A stretch of DNA of 64,000 nucleotides from Latrodectus hesperus (GCA_037975125.1 CM075854.1:64659071-64723070), one strand, 5' to 3'; shown: positions 40,898 through 57,929, numbered from the stretch's first letter. Numbers and translations: made by a program. The notes: generated by a model from the letters alone, not told the origin.

Positions 40898-42040
40898 AAC
40901 AAAGCACAAAACAAGAACAGTTAAAAATGTTCAGAAGGACAGTGCAAACTTTTAAAATGTATATAATAATTGATATTAAAAAACTGTACACAGTAAAATT
41001 CTAAGTTACAAAAATGACCATAATAATTGGCCTTTAAATCGTAAACCCATAATTTCAATAATTATCTTCATGACAGCTTCAGTTTGAAGCCCTGTTTTCT
41101 GTTTTTGTTGTCAATCCATGGCAACTATGTTCCTTCTGCCAGGAAATGTATGATAAAATATTTCCATTAAAAACTTAGTTTCTGAAAATAAGGCCACGGT
41201 ATGCTTTTACGCCTTTAAAATTTAAGTAAAATAATAAAACATTTAACTAAAACTTGAAAAAATAAAAATTCGTGATGATTTTATAAATTTGCTAAGAATC
41301 AGTAAAAATGCCTCAACATTGCAAGAATCTCATTATAATGAGATTCTTAATGAATGATCAATAAGTAATGTTTAAATACCTAATACAGTTCAAATTCTAA
41401 ACAATTTAGGAATCCCCCATGTTTGCTATGTAGATTTGAATTTATATTTTATATGCAGCATATTTGAGCATTTCGTTACAAATTAAAATGGATACTGAAA
41501 TGAAGAAAATTAATGAAATTGTGTAAATATTATTACAATGATCATAACAAAGGAACTCTTTTCTAAACCAAATAAGTGGGGACATCTCATACTCAAATTA
41601 AATCGAAAATAAAATATATTCTGTCTTTTGAATGCGGGAAAATGCAGATTGCAGAGAATAGTAGTGAAATACATTATGGAAGACTACATTAATGCTACAA
41701 CAGAAAAAGAAAATAGAGCATAAGATATTCATGAGATAAAGTAATCAAAAAAATCATTTCATAAATAATCAGAAAACTGCCTTTATACATATGATTTTTT
41801 TGTTCACTATTTTAAGCGTCACAGCTGAATTTCAAACTTTTTCAATAAAAAATTTAAAATCTCTAAGTTTCTGATTAAGTTAATTACTTTACAATCATAA
41901 AACATTTTGTAAATGTAAATTTAGGGAAAAAAAAGAATATGAGTATAAACACATATATCGTGCTTTGACTATAAAATACTAACTTATGCTTGAAATATCT
42001 GAGCAAACCATCCTTTTTCTGTGAAATCAGTGCTTTTGCG
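40898..42040. other. AT-rich noncoding spacer
   Basis: It contains the perfect palindrome at 41323-41348 listed separately; otherwise nothing recognised. Confidence 0.55.
41323..41348. repeat. perfect 26-bp palindrome
   Basis: aagaatctcatta is followed directly by its exact reverse complement with no spacer. It could form a cruciform or be a dimeric binding site; no function can be assigned. Confidence 0.9.
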
Positions 42041-42042
42041 TA

Positions 42043-42116
<74 letters not shown>

Positions 42117-42125
42117 TATAGATAT

Positions 42126-42171
<46 letters not shown>
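42041..42171. repeat. compound microsatellite (TA)n-(TAGA)n
   Basis: About 74 bp of TA dinucleotides with one G at 42048 pass into about 45 bp of TAGA tetranucleotides. Confidence 0.99.
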
Positions 42172-45100
42172 GTGTATAAATTAAATATATATTAAGAGAA
42201 TGAAATAAAGTCATAAGAAAATTTATATATAGATTTTATATACTTAAATAAACTACAAAATATACAATTATTTTTGTTTATTGAAATCTCTTACACTAAA
42301 CTTTCTTGAGACAAGGGTGACAGACTCATTAAATATAGAGCAACTTGAAAAAGATTTCTCCATATACTTAATGAAAATATCTTATGTGTGTTTAGTATAA
42401 TATTATACATTGATTGAAATAATAATGGATATATAATTCACTGATCATTATTTCAGCCAAATAAACTAATCCAGGTACATTTTCTAATATCTTATGTTTT
42501 ACAAACTTTGATTGATATAAAAATACCATTTTGTTAAAAGTAGTAACTTTTATAAGAAAATTTGATTTTTGATATAACTTAAATTTTCTAAAAGATGCTT
42601 AGCTTTTAACAAGATATCAAAAAGTGAGAATTATTTTCAAAAGATATCTGAATTACTTAATGTGCATTTATCACACTAAACATAATCATGAATATTTTCA
42701 TTATAAAAGAACAAAATGTTACGATTCCTTTTTGCTATTCACCTATAAAAACTGTGAATAGTATAAGAAAATCACACTCCACGAAACAAAAGGTTTTGCG
42801 ATTGTTATAATGACATTTCAACTGAATATTGGAATTATAATCTAACGAAGCTCTAAATTCTGGAAGTTACCAGATTTTTTTAAATAATACATATATATTG
42901 GATTAAATCTTGTAAAGACAGAAGAATTAACAGTAATATTTTTTGAAATAATAATTTTATATGAATTTGAATCTACTATTGTTTTTCACGATTACATTTT
43001 TGCGTAATTCTTTCTCATATTAAAGAAGCAAAAACATGGAAACTTGATTAAACCTGTAGTTATTATAGTAATATTTAAAATCACGATTAACACGTGTCCT
43101 TGTGGGAGTTTTCTGAGTCATTAAAGGATGAACAAAGAAGAGCATTTCATAGTTGTCTCATTTCTTTTAAATTGGTATCCTGCTTAACTTGTGTTTAGAC
43201 AGAAAGTGCAAATTTCTAACGTAACTTCCTAATAATAAGCGTGAATAAATAAAATATCTCTGATTAATCTTAATATTTTTGTATAGATGTTTTTAGTAAA
43301 ATAAAGTGAAAAATTGTTCAAATTAATATTCATGATTTTCACTGAATAATATCGAATTTATCAACGCTATATTTGTTGAAGATTTTAGGAATAAATATTT
43401 TTTTATATAAATAATTCATTTCTCTAAAAACTAATTTAGCCATAGCGGAAATTATGTAAAATGCTTTCAACTTTTATCTCACTAAAAAATTTGAAAACCA
43501 TCTGCCTGTAATAAAAGATCTATTCAAGAGTATTTTGCAGTATGCCATAATAAAAATTTCTTATTTATATTTGGATCGTAATTCCCAAATGGAATTTATG
43601 TGTGTGTGAAAAGGATATAAATTTATTATTTTTGAAGTCACAACTTTAAATGAACGAATACTCATATTTATGTTTTACTATGGTTGCTTAATATTAGTAT
43701 ATTCTAATCAATATTGCGATTTTATCTCGTTTATTGTATTTAATAAATACTCTTGTTCTTTAATATCTTTAAAGTTTTTGTTAAATACATTATTAATCAT
43801 TAAAATTATTATTCAAACAGCATTATATATGATTATAAATTATAATTCTTTTATTTTTTAAAAAAATTTGTTTTCTGTTTAAATTCACAAAATCATTCAG
43901 CATTCAGGAATCGACTAGAGCAAACCACTGCAACCAAAGTGACAATTTTCACAGTTCTATACTTTTGGCAGCATGCCAGAGTCAAAATCCTTTTCCAGAA
44001 AAATATCTATCAGTTTATGTTATTTTTGGTGACTTCATGTTTATAAAAATTTCACTGGGCACCAAAATAAATTCATCTTATTTATCAGTTTTATGATTGG
44101 TGATAAAATTTGGTTATAAACTGAATGGACGTAGTAAAATATTTTACTATCTGTATAAATTATTCATGTTATTTGAAGTATCCTTTGCGCAGAAAAGTTT
44201 TATGATACTTCTGCTGCTTTTATAAAGTCAATTTGCCATTTAATGCCCTAATGGGCAAATAAGTAATTAGCTCCTTAATTCCTTCAAAAGGCTTCTCAAA
44301 ACGCATGGCTGGAAAATAATTTAAATAGAAAAGCAAAGATATTTCTTGAAAGACACACATTGAAATAAGTAATGGAATTTCCAGATGAGACTTTTATCTG
44401 TTGGTTGTCTTCCCGAGAAAAAATTAAAGAAAAGTATTCCTGTTATTCAACTAAAAAATAATGGATCACGCTTTAATATATCAATTAAATACATATTTAT
44501 TTTTATAAAAGTGTCATTCATATGTCCATTACATGTTAACTGTTACTAATGCAAATGTTTAAAATGACATTAAAATTTTTCATAGATACTACATTTATTT
44601 GTAAGGCACTCATCAGATTGGATTTCTTTTAAAAATGCATTGGATTGTAAAAATTTTGAAAAATTATTAATAAATTTTAAAAATTTATAAAATTATTAAT
44701 AAATTAAAAACATTTAAATATGTTTATGTTTTAATGACAAAGAAAATATTCGAAATATCATTTGTTTGTTCCTTACAAATATTTCAAATAGCAACATATT
44801 ATAAAGAAATGCTCTTTGTATTCAATACAAAAATTGATATATATTGAATTTCTACTAATCAAAAATTTAATTTGTATCACCAAAAGGGAAATGAGAAAAA
44901 TCAGTTGAATTTCACAGAAAAATGGGTAGAATTTCACAGAAAAATGAGTTGAATTTAATATTACTAATTTAAATATATGCTTGAAATTTCAGATCAAAAA
45001 AACATTTTATTGCTCAAAAATTCACAAATGAAATGATGGCTCCAAAATTTCATTACAACACTACTTCCGCAAATGCAGAATACAATACAGGCTGTAATGT

Positions 45101-47426
45101 GATATCATATGGAGAATATTGTAATCTTGAAGTATATATATTTTTCTAAGTGTGAAAGATGCAAATAGATCTTCTTTGAGTCAATTGTGGTAGATGTTAA
45201 ATTAATTTACAGGTAATCCCTTAGCTAGATTAAGACTAAATCTTGCAGCTATTCTGAACATGGCAGAATGTCATTATGTTACAAATATTTTTGTGACACC
45301 TTTTTTTGTGCAATTTTCATCATTTTCTTGGGAAATTAATTCTTGACCAATTAATGAGAGGTTACTTAAGTGACAACTGGTTGTACTGTTTGAATCACTG
45401 AGCTGTATTTCATTTTCAGTCTCTAATAGCAATAATTGAAAATGAACAAATGACCCTTCAGACCAATATTGATGTGCAAATAAAGCAATTCATAATGCTG
45501 AAAAAACAGGATTGCATTCCCCTGTGGATTTTTTAGATGTAAACACGACCGATGTCAAAAGTTGGGCATGCGTTAACTGGAACGCAATCGACTATTATGA
45601 TGCGACAATATTAAACTTAAAAATTTTTATGACCATACAAACTTAGAATCTAATGATAGTATTGTTGTTATTTGAAAAATCCGCTATCAGAACTATGAAC
45701 TTACTTTTCTTATGACAAGGAAACTGGTGCACAGCATAAAATTTCACTTTCGATCACTCTTCGAAATGATTCGAAAATGATAACAACTCAGCGATGTGAC
45801 CTGAACATTTTATGCTCATTTGTCTTGTCCATCTCATATTGATTATAAGAATTGTCCACTGTCATCTCTCTCTCTCTAACACACACACATAATGCAGTAA
45901 TCAAGAAAACCTTGACATAAGTCGAGGTAATTCTATCACTAGCAAAGTCACTAAACTTTTCGTGTTAAAGAGATTGCTTCGGAAACTTATTAGTCATTTA
46001 AATTATATGGTGAAAAGATCCATATTCAAAATTCCCTCTGAATAAATTTCGAATGTTATTGAACAATACATACAACTGTTACAGAACATATTGTGTACCC
46101 CTCATTTACATTAGATCTAAGAAAATAAAATTATGAAATCTTTATTTTACTTATGAATCTTCATTTTATTTTAGCAACAAGTTGTTATTTGAATTAAAAG
46201 TTTGATCACATCTTATGTTGATAGTACCGAAACCAAAAATGGATTTTCACTAATTATTACAATTTCATTATCTGTTTAAGTAGCATAATTGCTATGTCAC
46301 ATTTAAGTTCAGCAATGTGTGTAGTAAATTAATATGTATATAGTAATTGAAAAGAATAGGTAACTGAGTTCATTATTATTTGTACGAATTTTAAATTTAT
46401 GGAATATTGAAAAAAATGCATAAATTAAATTTTTAAAAAATATTTTCAGTTACAATGTTTGTAAGGTAAAAAAAATGTGTATGAATAAAAAATTTAATTT
46501 AGTTAATTTATTTTGTGGTTTGGAAATTGAACATATAGATTTTTAAAATTTACAACTATTCAGTTAAAATGTTGAATTTGTGCATCCAATGTTGTGTGAT
46601 GGCTTTGAGTACAATGCAGTAGAGCAAAAATAATATATTTCAATAGTCATGACAAAATTTCCATTAATTATGTATTGAAAGAATAAAAAATTGGAGTAAA
46701 AATGATGAATATGAAATTGAACTCAGCTTAAAATAAATAAGTAATTAAAATAAAACAACTTTAAGAAAGGAATACTATCAGTTATGAAAGAAAATGAAAT
46801 GAAATTGGAGATAAATTATAAAAACATGTTATATACTTCTTCTCAGTGAACAAGATATAGCTTTGAATGTGTTTCATGCATATTTGCCAAATAATTCCTC
46901 GTTGATAAAAGAGCATATGAATTACATGCCCCTTGAGATATAAAACAATGAGTACAAACTAAAAATTAAAAAAACAAAAAGCTAAGAATTAATATATAGG
47001 TGCTTACTAGCCACTGAATTAGAAACATTTTAAATTTACAATAAATGATTGCTAAGAATGAAGTATACAAATTTTAATGACGTGCGTTACACGTCTTGAG
47101 AATGCTAACACAAATAATTTGCATTAGTAAGATAAGTAAATGTTTCACAAGTAATAAAGTAAAATGAGAAAAATCTTTCAAACTTTGTAAAACATTTTGA
47201 AGACAGCAAGTCTCACTTTGTTCTTAAAAGCATCCATATCAAAGGTTTTCAAAAGTTTGAATCAGAACCCACAGTATTTGTCTAAAGGAGGTAACTGTGG
47301 TTCGAGCAAAGTTTTCCTGATATGTGATTGGCTGCTTCTCCGACAAATTCTACCATAAAACAATAGCCTTACTATTCTTTAAATGATAAAAATCGTCAAT
47401 CTATGCTCTATTGAACAGATTTTAGC
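42172..47426. other. AT-rich noncoding spacer
   Basis: No gene recognised. A 22-bp unit (gaatttcacagaaaaatg...) is tandemly repeated twice at 44907-44950. The 45400-45900 part is somewhat richer in GC but has no readable frame; a short (TC)n-(AC)n run lies near 45865-45890. Confidence 0.55.
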
Positions 47427-47975
47427 TCAACAATTCACAGAGAATTGCAAAAAATAGGAATGATTAGTCGCTTGAGAGAGAAAACCACACATTTCTGTTC
47501 GAGATGCGGAAATTAGTTTGTAGTAGTGTAGGAAAAGAAAACACTGAATATCTGAGGATTGGAAAAGAGTAATGAGATCAGATGAATCATGTTTGGTCAT
47601 AAAATCATGAATCCTGACTTCAAATTTGGCAACAAACCCATGGAACAGTGAATGCATTTTGCCTTTCTAGCATTGTGCAAGGGTCTAAGGAAAATATCAT
47701 GAAATGGTGCATGTTCTGCTGGCATGAAAATGTTTCCCTGGTTGTTCCTCGAGAATAAATAAACAGCGCTAATATGCCAAGGTATACTGAGAAATCAAGT
47801 GCAAACTGCAATGTTGCAGTTTTACTCTGATGCTTCATAGACGAAAGTGCAAGTATACAACATGCCAAATGTGCTTAAAATTGAGTCAATGACCATTAGT
47901 CTGGCTTCCAACACTTTTCCTTGGCCGCAGCTGAGCCCAAGCCTCAATCTTATGTGTGGCATACATGAGAAAATT
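47427..47975 (+). pseudogene. Tc1-like transposase, heavily decayed
   Basis: Translating short plus-strand blocks in shifting frames recovers the Tc1 transposase order. STIHRELQKIGMISR (47427-47471) is the end of the DNA-binding part. EDWKRVMRSDESCLVI (from 47554) matches the W..V..SDES block with the first catalytic Asp at 47581. The block around ENIMKWCMFCWHENVSLVV matches the family's IMVWGCFSW region. DAS near 47830 sits where QDNAP is expected. FPWPQLSPSLNLM (about 47913-47955) matches DWPAQSPDLNPIE, although the key Asp and Glu of that block are lost. At least four stops and several frame changes occur. Terminal repeats were not located, so the coordinates cover only the recognisable core. 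The minus-strand frames at 47427-47868 are shadows. Confidence 0.78.
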
Positions 47976-50900
47976 GAATCCAACAGTCTTAGTTTTATAT
48001 AAATTTGTTATGAATATTATGCAGACATTCTAAATAAACAAAAAATTAATTAATTTTTTAAGTCATTTCTTTTTTCAAATATTAATCATAACAACAACAA
48101 TGGTATTTAGACCATGCGCTTAAATTTAACGTGTCATTTTTCTCACTGCGTAATTAACATTTTTTTATAAAGCTGACTACACTTGTAATATTTTTTAAAT
48201 CTAAGTAATGCATATTAACTTTTAAAAAAATTCAAAATATATAAAATTTATTGCTTTAAATTAAGTTGAATGTCGTAATTTTTAAAAATATTCACACTAC
48301 TTGACTACTTTCTCAATATAGACTATTTAAATATCTGAGGAATTGTGTGTTTATATGAAAAAAAGAAACATAGAAATATAAGTTGATTAAATTTTCTCAG
48401 TTAAATTGAGTAATAATCTTGGATATCTTTTAAGCCATTATGTCTAGTTGTTATAAATCTTACTCTTGCAAAATTGCATTGATGTTTCATTGAAGCATCT
48501 ACAAACAGCGTGATTCTTAAAAACTATTGATTTTATGATTTAGAATTAATGTTTGCTTAACATTTCATCCAAAGAAATTAAAGAATAACTCCGGCATCTA
48601 TAGAATGGATATACCAGCATTTTTTTACATTCATCTAAAAGAATGATTTTTCCTAATACAAAATTCCCTTCAAATCTTTTAGTTCCAAAAAAATCTATAA
48701 GCTCTAGTTTTTGATTTGAATTGAAACTGTTGTTATATTATTGGTTATAAAAGTAACGCTGTTAAGAAAAGTTAATTATAATGATGCTGTGTTCTCAGAT
48801 TTTGAAAATCGGAATAATACTAAGATTATAAATATGTAAAAGAGCGTAAACTTTGAAAGCAAGCAGACATGTCTAGGAAATGTTATTCTATTAGGCATTG
48901 TATCAGATTTTATAATTGAATGGTACGTACAAATATTCAAACTTTTCAATGCCTGATATTTCTTTCTAATATTGCTTACATTAGTAAGAAAAGTGCAAGA
49001 TGAATTTCATGTTATATAGAATATAATCTTATTTGTGTCATTGTCTTATGAAGGTTTTTTTAATTGACATGCTATTCTTTTTAAAAAATTTGTTTTCTTT
49101 TGAATTAGAAACATTTATTTTATTAGTACTTAGAAGATTCTAAAACATGAAATTATCGTATTTTTATACACAAAATCCTATAATAATATTTGTTAAATTT
49201 TGCATCATAAGTATTTTAAATTAATAAAACAACATTTCTTAGCAAATATTTAAATTTGCTTCATAAGTATGCATCATAAAAATAATATAAAAAAGTATTA
49301 AAATCATAAAGTATTTTTTAAAACATGTAAATTATTTTTAAATGGGATATATGTATACATATAAAAACTAGAGAATAATTTTGTTTGCAAAGTATAAATA
49401 TTGTAAATATATACGCCTGATTAAATATTATAAATATAAAACATTTTTTACATTAAAAACATTATCTACATAACCAATACATGTAATAACTTATCCTTTT
49501 ATTGAGAAAAATGGCATCAGATTGTGTAAGATAAATACATGTATAATGTGATGCGTCGCTTCCGGTATTCATAACCTGGAAGTGAAGCGAGAACACAGAT
49601 CAAAGACCTACAGTTTTCTAGAAACAAGAGCAGCTGCTATTCCATCGTTTTCGGCTCTTGAAAACGTCCCCTTTGTGATTGCATGTTAAACAGTCATTGA
49701 ACTTATTATCAAAGTTTCAAGGCATACTGGTAAAACAGCGTAGAAGAACTAGGACTTTTCGATGCTTATAATTGCAATAAACACAATGATAAAAAATTTA
49801 AATCTAATTTAAAAATTAATCACTTTTAACGCTTTACGAAATGTTAAATCAAATAAAAATAATTATTATATCTATTTTTTACGTTTAAAAACATTTTAAA
49901 AACATTAACTTTGCAAAAATGGTATTCCCTCACACCACGTTTGTTATTAATAATACTGTAATCATTACAACAAATGGACTATTTTATAATTAATAATAAA
50001 TATTCACTCTACACACACACATAATTCATTTGGTAATATTAATTAATATGGCATATGTTTTTATTCTGCATTCTTATTTTATTTTAATAAATTTCATAAT
50101 AATGCTATTCCATAAAAATCATTAAAATACTTAATTATTTAATAAAAAAATTTATAGATAATGCTTGAGAAGTAACTAATTATAACACCATATAAATATT
50201 TGTTGAATTTTAAATTCTAAAAGAAATTATTATTAAAAGCTCTGTATCAGCAGGTAATAATTTTTGTATAGCAGAAAAGATTTGAAAATGAGAACTTAAG
50301 AAACTATAAAATAACATTCTTATCACTTTACATGTGTCAAAAAGGGACTTCATACCTTTAACTTAAAAGGAATGTGTTTTTGTTAATTTTGTCCATTTGA
50401 GTGAAATTAGAAAAAAATTTATCATTTTATCTTTAACTTAAAGTAAAAAATAAAGATAAATAAATCCCTAAAAATCAAGAAAATACTTATAAACTCACTG
50501 CTTCTTGGACTGCACATAAAAATAATGCACAACAATAAACTTTTCTTTGGAAATTAAAACTGGCAGAAAATATAATATTTCCGAATGGTCTTTTTTAAGA
50601 TGAAAATAAATAATGATTGTCCTCATTATTTACCTTTATTTATTTTTTATCCGAAATATGAGCTATTTTATAAACTAAATTCAATTTTGTGTGTTTCTAC
50701 TTATATGATATTTATGGATGTTCTTTACAATGCACTGGTTGAGCTTTTAGAGTAAAAACAAATATGCACTTTCTATCTAATATGAACAGGCATAGACGCT
50801 TCTTCTTAAGAACATTTTAGTAAGAACTACGAATTAAATGCCATGAAGAAGCTATAGGAAGTAAAAATAAAATAGTCTTTACATTTGTAGAAAAGCTTTT

Positions 50901-52294
50901 AGACGTAAAAAATTAAATAAATGAAAAATAGTAGATTTGAATTCTTTCTCTAGAATCTCACGTAATTTAATTTTTCACTCTGATATATCTTAGCTTTTTG
51001 GCAAAAACTGTATTACAAATTTAAATGTATAGCTTCAGATGCTTTAAACTTTTTTTGTAAATAACAGAATGAATTTGATTTAATTAACTGTATTCATGAT
51101 AATTTTTGAAATGGCCATATAACAACTAAAAACAGATATAAAGAATTAATTAGTTAATTCATTTTTCTGGCAAATTCGAAAACTATTTTATGATGTAATT
51201 TAATTATTAATGTAATAAAAATTCTGCTGAAATGTTTTCTGTTAAAATTATATTTGCTTGAGGGAAATGTAAAGTAATACAATTATGTCAGGAAATTTTT
51301 TTTAAATAAACAAAATAAAAAAATAAAAAATGAATAAATTTTTAAAATAAATAAAAATTTGAGAGGAAAGTATAATTTTTATTTTCCAAAAATAACATTT
51401 CAAAATTAATCATTCAAGAAACATATCTAAAAATAATATTAGTTAAATTTTATAAGTAGCTAAGACTCATGTGTTAAGGAAGAACTAAGCACCTATTTGT
51501 TTTTATTAATATGAATCAAAAGTACTTTATTATGTTGTTTAATATATAATGCTTAATTATTAGGCATATTTTAATACTATCTATCACATTTACGAATTTA
51601 GTATTTAGAAATTATTTAGTATTTTAAAAATATATGTGAAATTTTTAAGTGATATTATAAGTGATGTATTAGTATATCCCTTCTTTTGTATTTTCTTAAA
51701 TACAACGCATTAAACATTATACTATATAAGAATTTCAGTTTTGTCGTTACCATATATTAATATATTTAACGGGTATAATGGAAATATAAGGTGTGTTTAC
51801 GAGAATAAATGCACAAACACATGCACTAAGAAATTAATTTAAGAAAATTTGATTTTAATATATATTTACAAACTTTAACTTTAAAACATGTTCCTAAATA
51901 TCCAATTCTTAACAAAAGTTTAATTTTACTTAAGAATATGAGAAACAATGAAAAATACTTGCTCACAATGCAGTGAAAGACATTTTCTTAGATTAAAATT
52001 AAGAATATGTAAATCCTATATAGATTTAAAAATTTGTGTGCATATATTGTTATAGCTATTTAAATTTTATGTGAATGTAACAACAATATATTTTCCTTTT
52101 TGCTTTAATAAAATATCCTTTTTTACTTCTCTTAAAAGTGCTAGTAAAATATTTTTAACACATACTTTAGACACAACAAATGAAACTAAAATAATTTCAG
52201 CATATTCGGTATTTCAATTAATTAAACTTAAATACATTATTTTAACAAGTATTTTTTAAAAAATAATAGAATTTTGAAATTTAATGAATGTTCT

Positions 52295-52297
<3 letters not shown>
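47976..52297. other. AT-rich noncoding spacer
   Basis: No supported gene. A GC-richer patch at 49540-49760 contains a partial hairpin (cgcttccggt ... cctggaagtgaagcg) but no open frame or known repeat. Confidence 0.55.

Positions 52298-52380
<83 letters not shown>
52298..52380. repeat. (TA)n microsatellite, about 83 bp
   Basis: An uninterrupted TA dinucleotide run. Confidence 0.99.
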
Positions 52381-52382
<2 letters not shown>

Positions 52383-53465
52383 CGAAACAGTGTGTTTGTA
52401 CAAAAATAAGAAATCTTTTTTTTTCAAGCGATAAGCATTTAACTCAAATTTTATTTCTGGTAAAATAATCAATCAGATATTAAAGATATCCTCAAATGTT
52501 TTATTTTCATTTGGGAATACTAAACTTCTAAAAAGAGGATGATACGCTATAGCAACAATCTCTGTGTTACGTCATATCCAGCTGCTGCAGTAGCTGAATC
52601 ATCAAAGAAAAAGGTTCTCCCAAAATGATACAAGAGATACCGATTTTTTTTATTTTTTGAATCAGATGCTAACAGGTGCAATTTCTGGATTCAGTTGGTT
52701 AATCGCTGGTGAGCCTTCAACATGTGGTGCATGCATGCTTTAAGCAGAATATATTCGTTTGGAATGCGTTACATGTTTGATACCGAGTTGTTCATTTTAT
52801 CAGCGGTTTACAATACTGTGTGAAGGCTAAAAGGAAAGGATTTGTGTTTCGGAAAGAGAATTGGTTTGAGCATTTTTTTTCTGAATAACCTTTATCAATA
52901 CAGATTATTGTTTACAGCAAGAGACACATTCAATGGGTAAAGCTTTTATTTTGCTTCTAGTTTGAAGAACGAAGGATATTCTTGTTTTGAGTATAACTTA
53001 AAGTTGTGATTAAGTTGACTTTTGTTTCATGAGGTGATTTAGATCTTTAATGAAAATGCAATACGAGTAAGATAATAAAGGACATGATGGATTTGTTGCT
53101 ATAAAATATAAATAATTAATATAGTCTTTTAAATTTATATTATATATTTTAAGAGCTGCTTGATTGCGTCATCTCTGATTCCTTTCGAATTTTCGTTATT
53201 TGTCTTTAAATTAAGCTAATTTGTATACAAAGAATATGAGCATAGCTAGCAATTAAATGCCGCTGATTGTTTTGCCATTGTTTGATATTAACTCATCAAT
53301 ACCTCAGCCACTTCTCAATCAACCACAATTTCTCTTCTGGAATACAACTGTATACTGTAACGAAGAATGACACTATTACTCCAAATGAAGCATCAAATTA
53401 ATCCTTAACTGTTGTGCTTGTTTACGGAATTGGATACCATTTACACTAAGCTTCAGAAAGCCGAA
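52381..53465 (+). other. spacer, possible promoter/5' UTR of the 53466 exon
   Basis: GC is above background in parts. A CRE-like ttacgtca occurs at about 52567-52574, and possible acceptors occur near 52906 (caatacag) and 53307 (atacctcag). None is decisive. It may be upstream regulatory or 5' UTR sequence of the exon at 53466. Confidence 0.3.
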
Positions 53466-53661
53466 ATGTCGATTGTTGTGAATAACTCCCATGACAGTGG
53501 TTTCAGAAGAATGCATAGTAAAAGTGTAACAACTCCTTTCTCTCGAGTTCGTTCGCGTTCTGACATCAAACCAAACATTTTACAAGCTATGAGTGGTCCC
53601 CTCACTTCTGTGACTCCTATGTTTATTTCAAAAAAATCAGAAGGGAGTGTTTGGCAGAAAG
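53466..53661 (+). CDS. candidate first coding exon, unknown Ser-rich protein
   Basis: An ATG at 53466 in a favourable context (ccgaaATGtc) opens 65 codons that end at an excellent donor (cagaaag|gtaaga, GT at 53662-53663), exit phase 1. The frame is also open for 19 codons upstream, to a TAA at 53406-53408, but without a good acceptor, so this ATG is the preferred start. The exon is clearly GC-richer than its surroundings. The peptide begins MSIVVNNSHDSGFRRMHSKS. It is rich in Ser, Thr, Arg and Pro, has an Arg/Ser run (SRVRSRSD) resembling basophilic kinase or 14-3-3 sites, and ends SEGSVWQK. It looks like the disordered N-terminus of a larger cytoplasmic or nuclear protein. No domain or family is recognised. 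Later exons should lie downstream, perhaps beyond the window. Confidence 0.48.
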
Positions 53662-56031
<2,370 letters not shown>

Positions 56032-56201
56032 ATCATATTTACATGCTCATATAAGAGTAGATAATAAAAGTTTTTCAAGGCAATTAAGCATCATGTTTTT
56101 CTAAGGTTAAGGCTGTGTACTGAATTTATAATGTAATTCCAGTTTTAAGCTCTGGACTCGTTGGTTGAGGAATCAAACAACCTGAATTCTGTAATTACAT
56201 G

Positions 56202-56243
56202 AATCACTCGTAAGTATAAACATGTTTATACTTAGGAGTGATT
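56202..56243. repeat. near-perfect 42-bp palindrome
   Basis: Arms of 20 bp at 56202-56221 (aatcactcgtaagtataaac) and 56224-56243 pair at 19 of 20 positions around a 2-nt centre. Possible cruciform or relic of a small foldback element. Confidence 0.88.
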
Positions 56244-56878
<635 letters not shown>

Positions 56879-57844
56879 CAAAAGATAATGTGGTAAATAA
56901 AACTAAATATTTATTGAGGTAGTTTTTAAAATTTATATTATAATACATAGATTTTGCTGGGAAACCTGCTTAGAATCCTTTATTTTTAATAAATACCCTT
57001 TCCTAACATAGAAAATTTTTATATGACACAGAAATGAAGCAATTTTAGCATATGTTATTTTGATATCGAGATATTCTTATATTGTGCTGAAGGTTGTATA
57101 TGTAAAATCCATGTACAAAAGTAATAAGAAATTTTTAAAAAATAATTTAATTATTTTTAAAAGTTTTGAACCTTTTTATTTATATTTATAGATAAAGATC
57201 TAACTTGAATATTCACCACTTTTTTTAAATTTCATTGAAATTTGCACCCAAAATATAGTTTTTAAAATTTTACTTATTTTTGAAATTTCTCATATATAAG
57301 AAATTTTACTTTGATATGATTTTAATGTATCTATAAATATTTTAATGCATGTTTTTCCGTTGAACAAAAAATGTGAAATAAAAATTTTCTATAATAATAG
57401 CTATTTGATTTCATCTTATTATAAGAAAATAAACAAAATATATTTTCATCGTGTTACATTAAAATAACTATGCCATTGATTTATTGTAATTTCTATAGAG
57501 CCTTACTTTATTGTGGTAAAACAAAGAAGCATAGTAAAGTAAGCAAAAGTTATGTTAAATTTTTAAGAATGGAAATTGCTTTTTATAGAAATTATATAAA
57601 TTTAAAGAAGTATTTAGTCATAATTCCTTTAACTTCTATTATTATGTTTTTCCCATTTATATTTATATAATTTTATAGTTAACTATGAATAATTAATTTA
57701 AGCAATAATTAATTTTTATATTTTTTATTTATATTATAAGTAAATTAACTATTAATGCTCCTTTTAACAATATAAAGAAATAATTGAGAGATTTTTTTAT
57801 GTACTATGCAGAAACAGCTCTATTTCTATTTATTAGTTATTATC

Positions 57845-57846
<2 letters not shown>
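56879..57846. other. AT-rich noncoding spacer
   Basis: Nothing recognisable; the 66-codon frame at 57470-57670 has no supporting features. Confidence 0.6.

Positions 57847-57929
<83 letters not shown>
57847..57929. repeat. (TA)n microsatellite, about 83 bp
   Basis: An uninterrupted TA dinucleotide run. Confidence 0.99.

Noticed and set aside
45400..45900. Mildly GC-richer patch following a tttcattttcag acceptor
   Set aside because: All three plus-strand frames close quickly after the acceptor, and no known repeat was recognised.
47427..47868. Two overlapping minus-strand frames of 76 and 82 codons
   Set aside because: The plus strand carries the recognisable Tc1 transposase motifs; the minus frames show none and are shadows.
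52890..52943. Possible 33-bp micro-exon (atacag|...|gtaaag)
   Set aside because: Acceptor and donor are each plausible but such pairs are common by chance, and nothing else supports coding.
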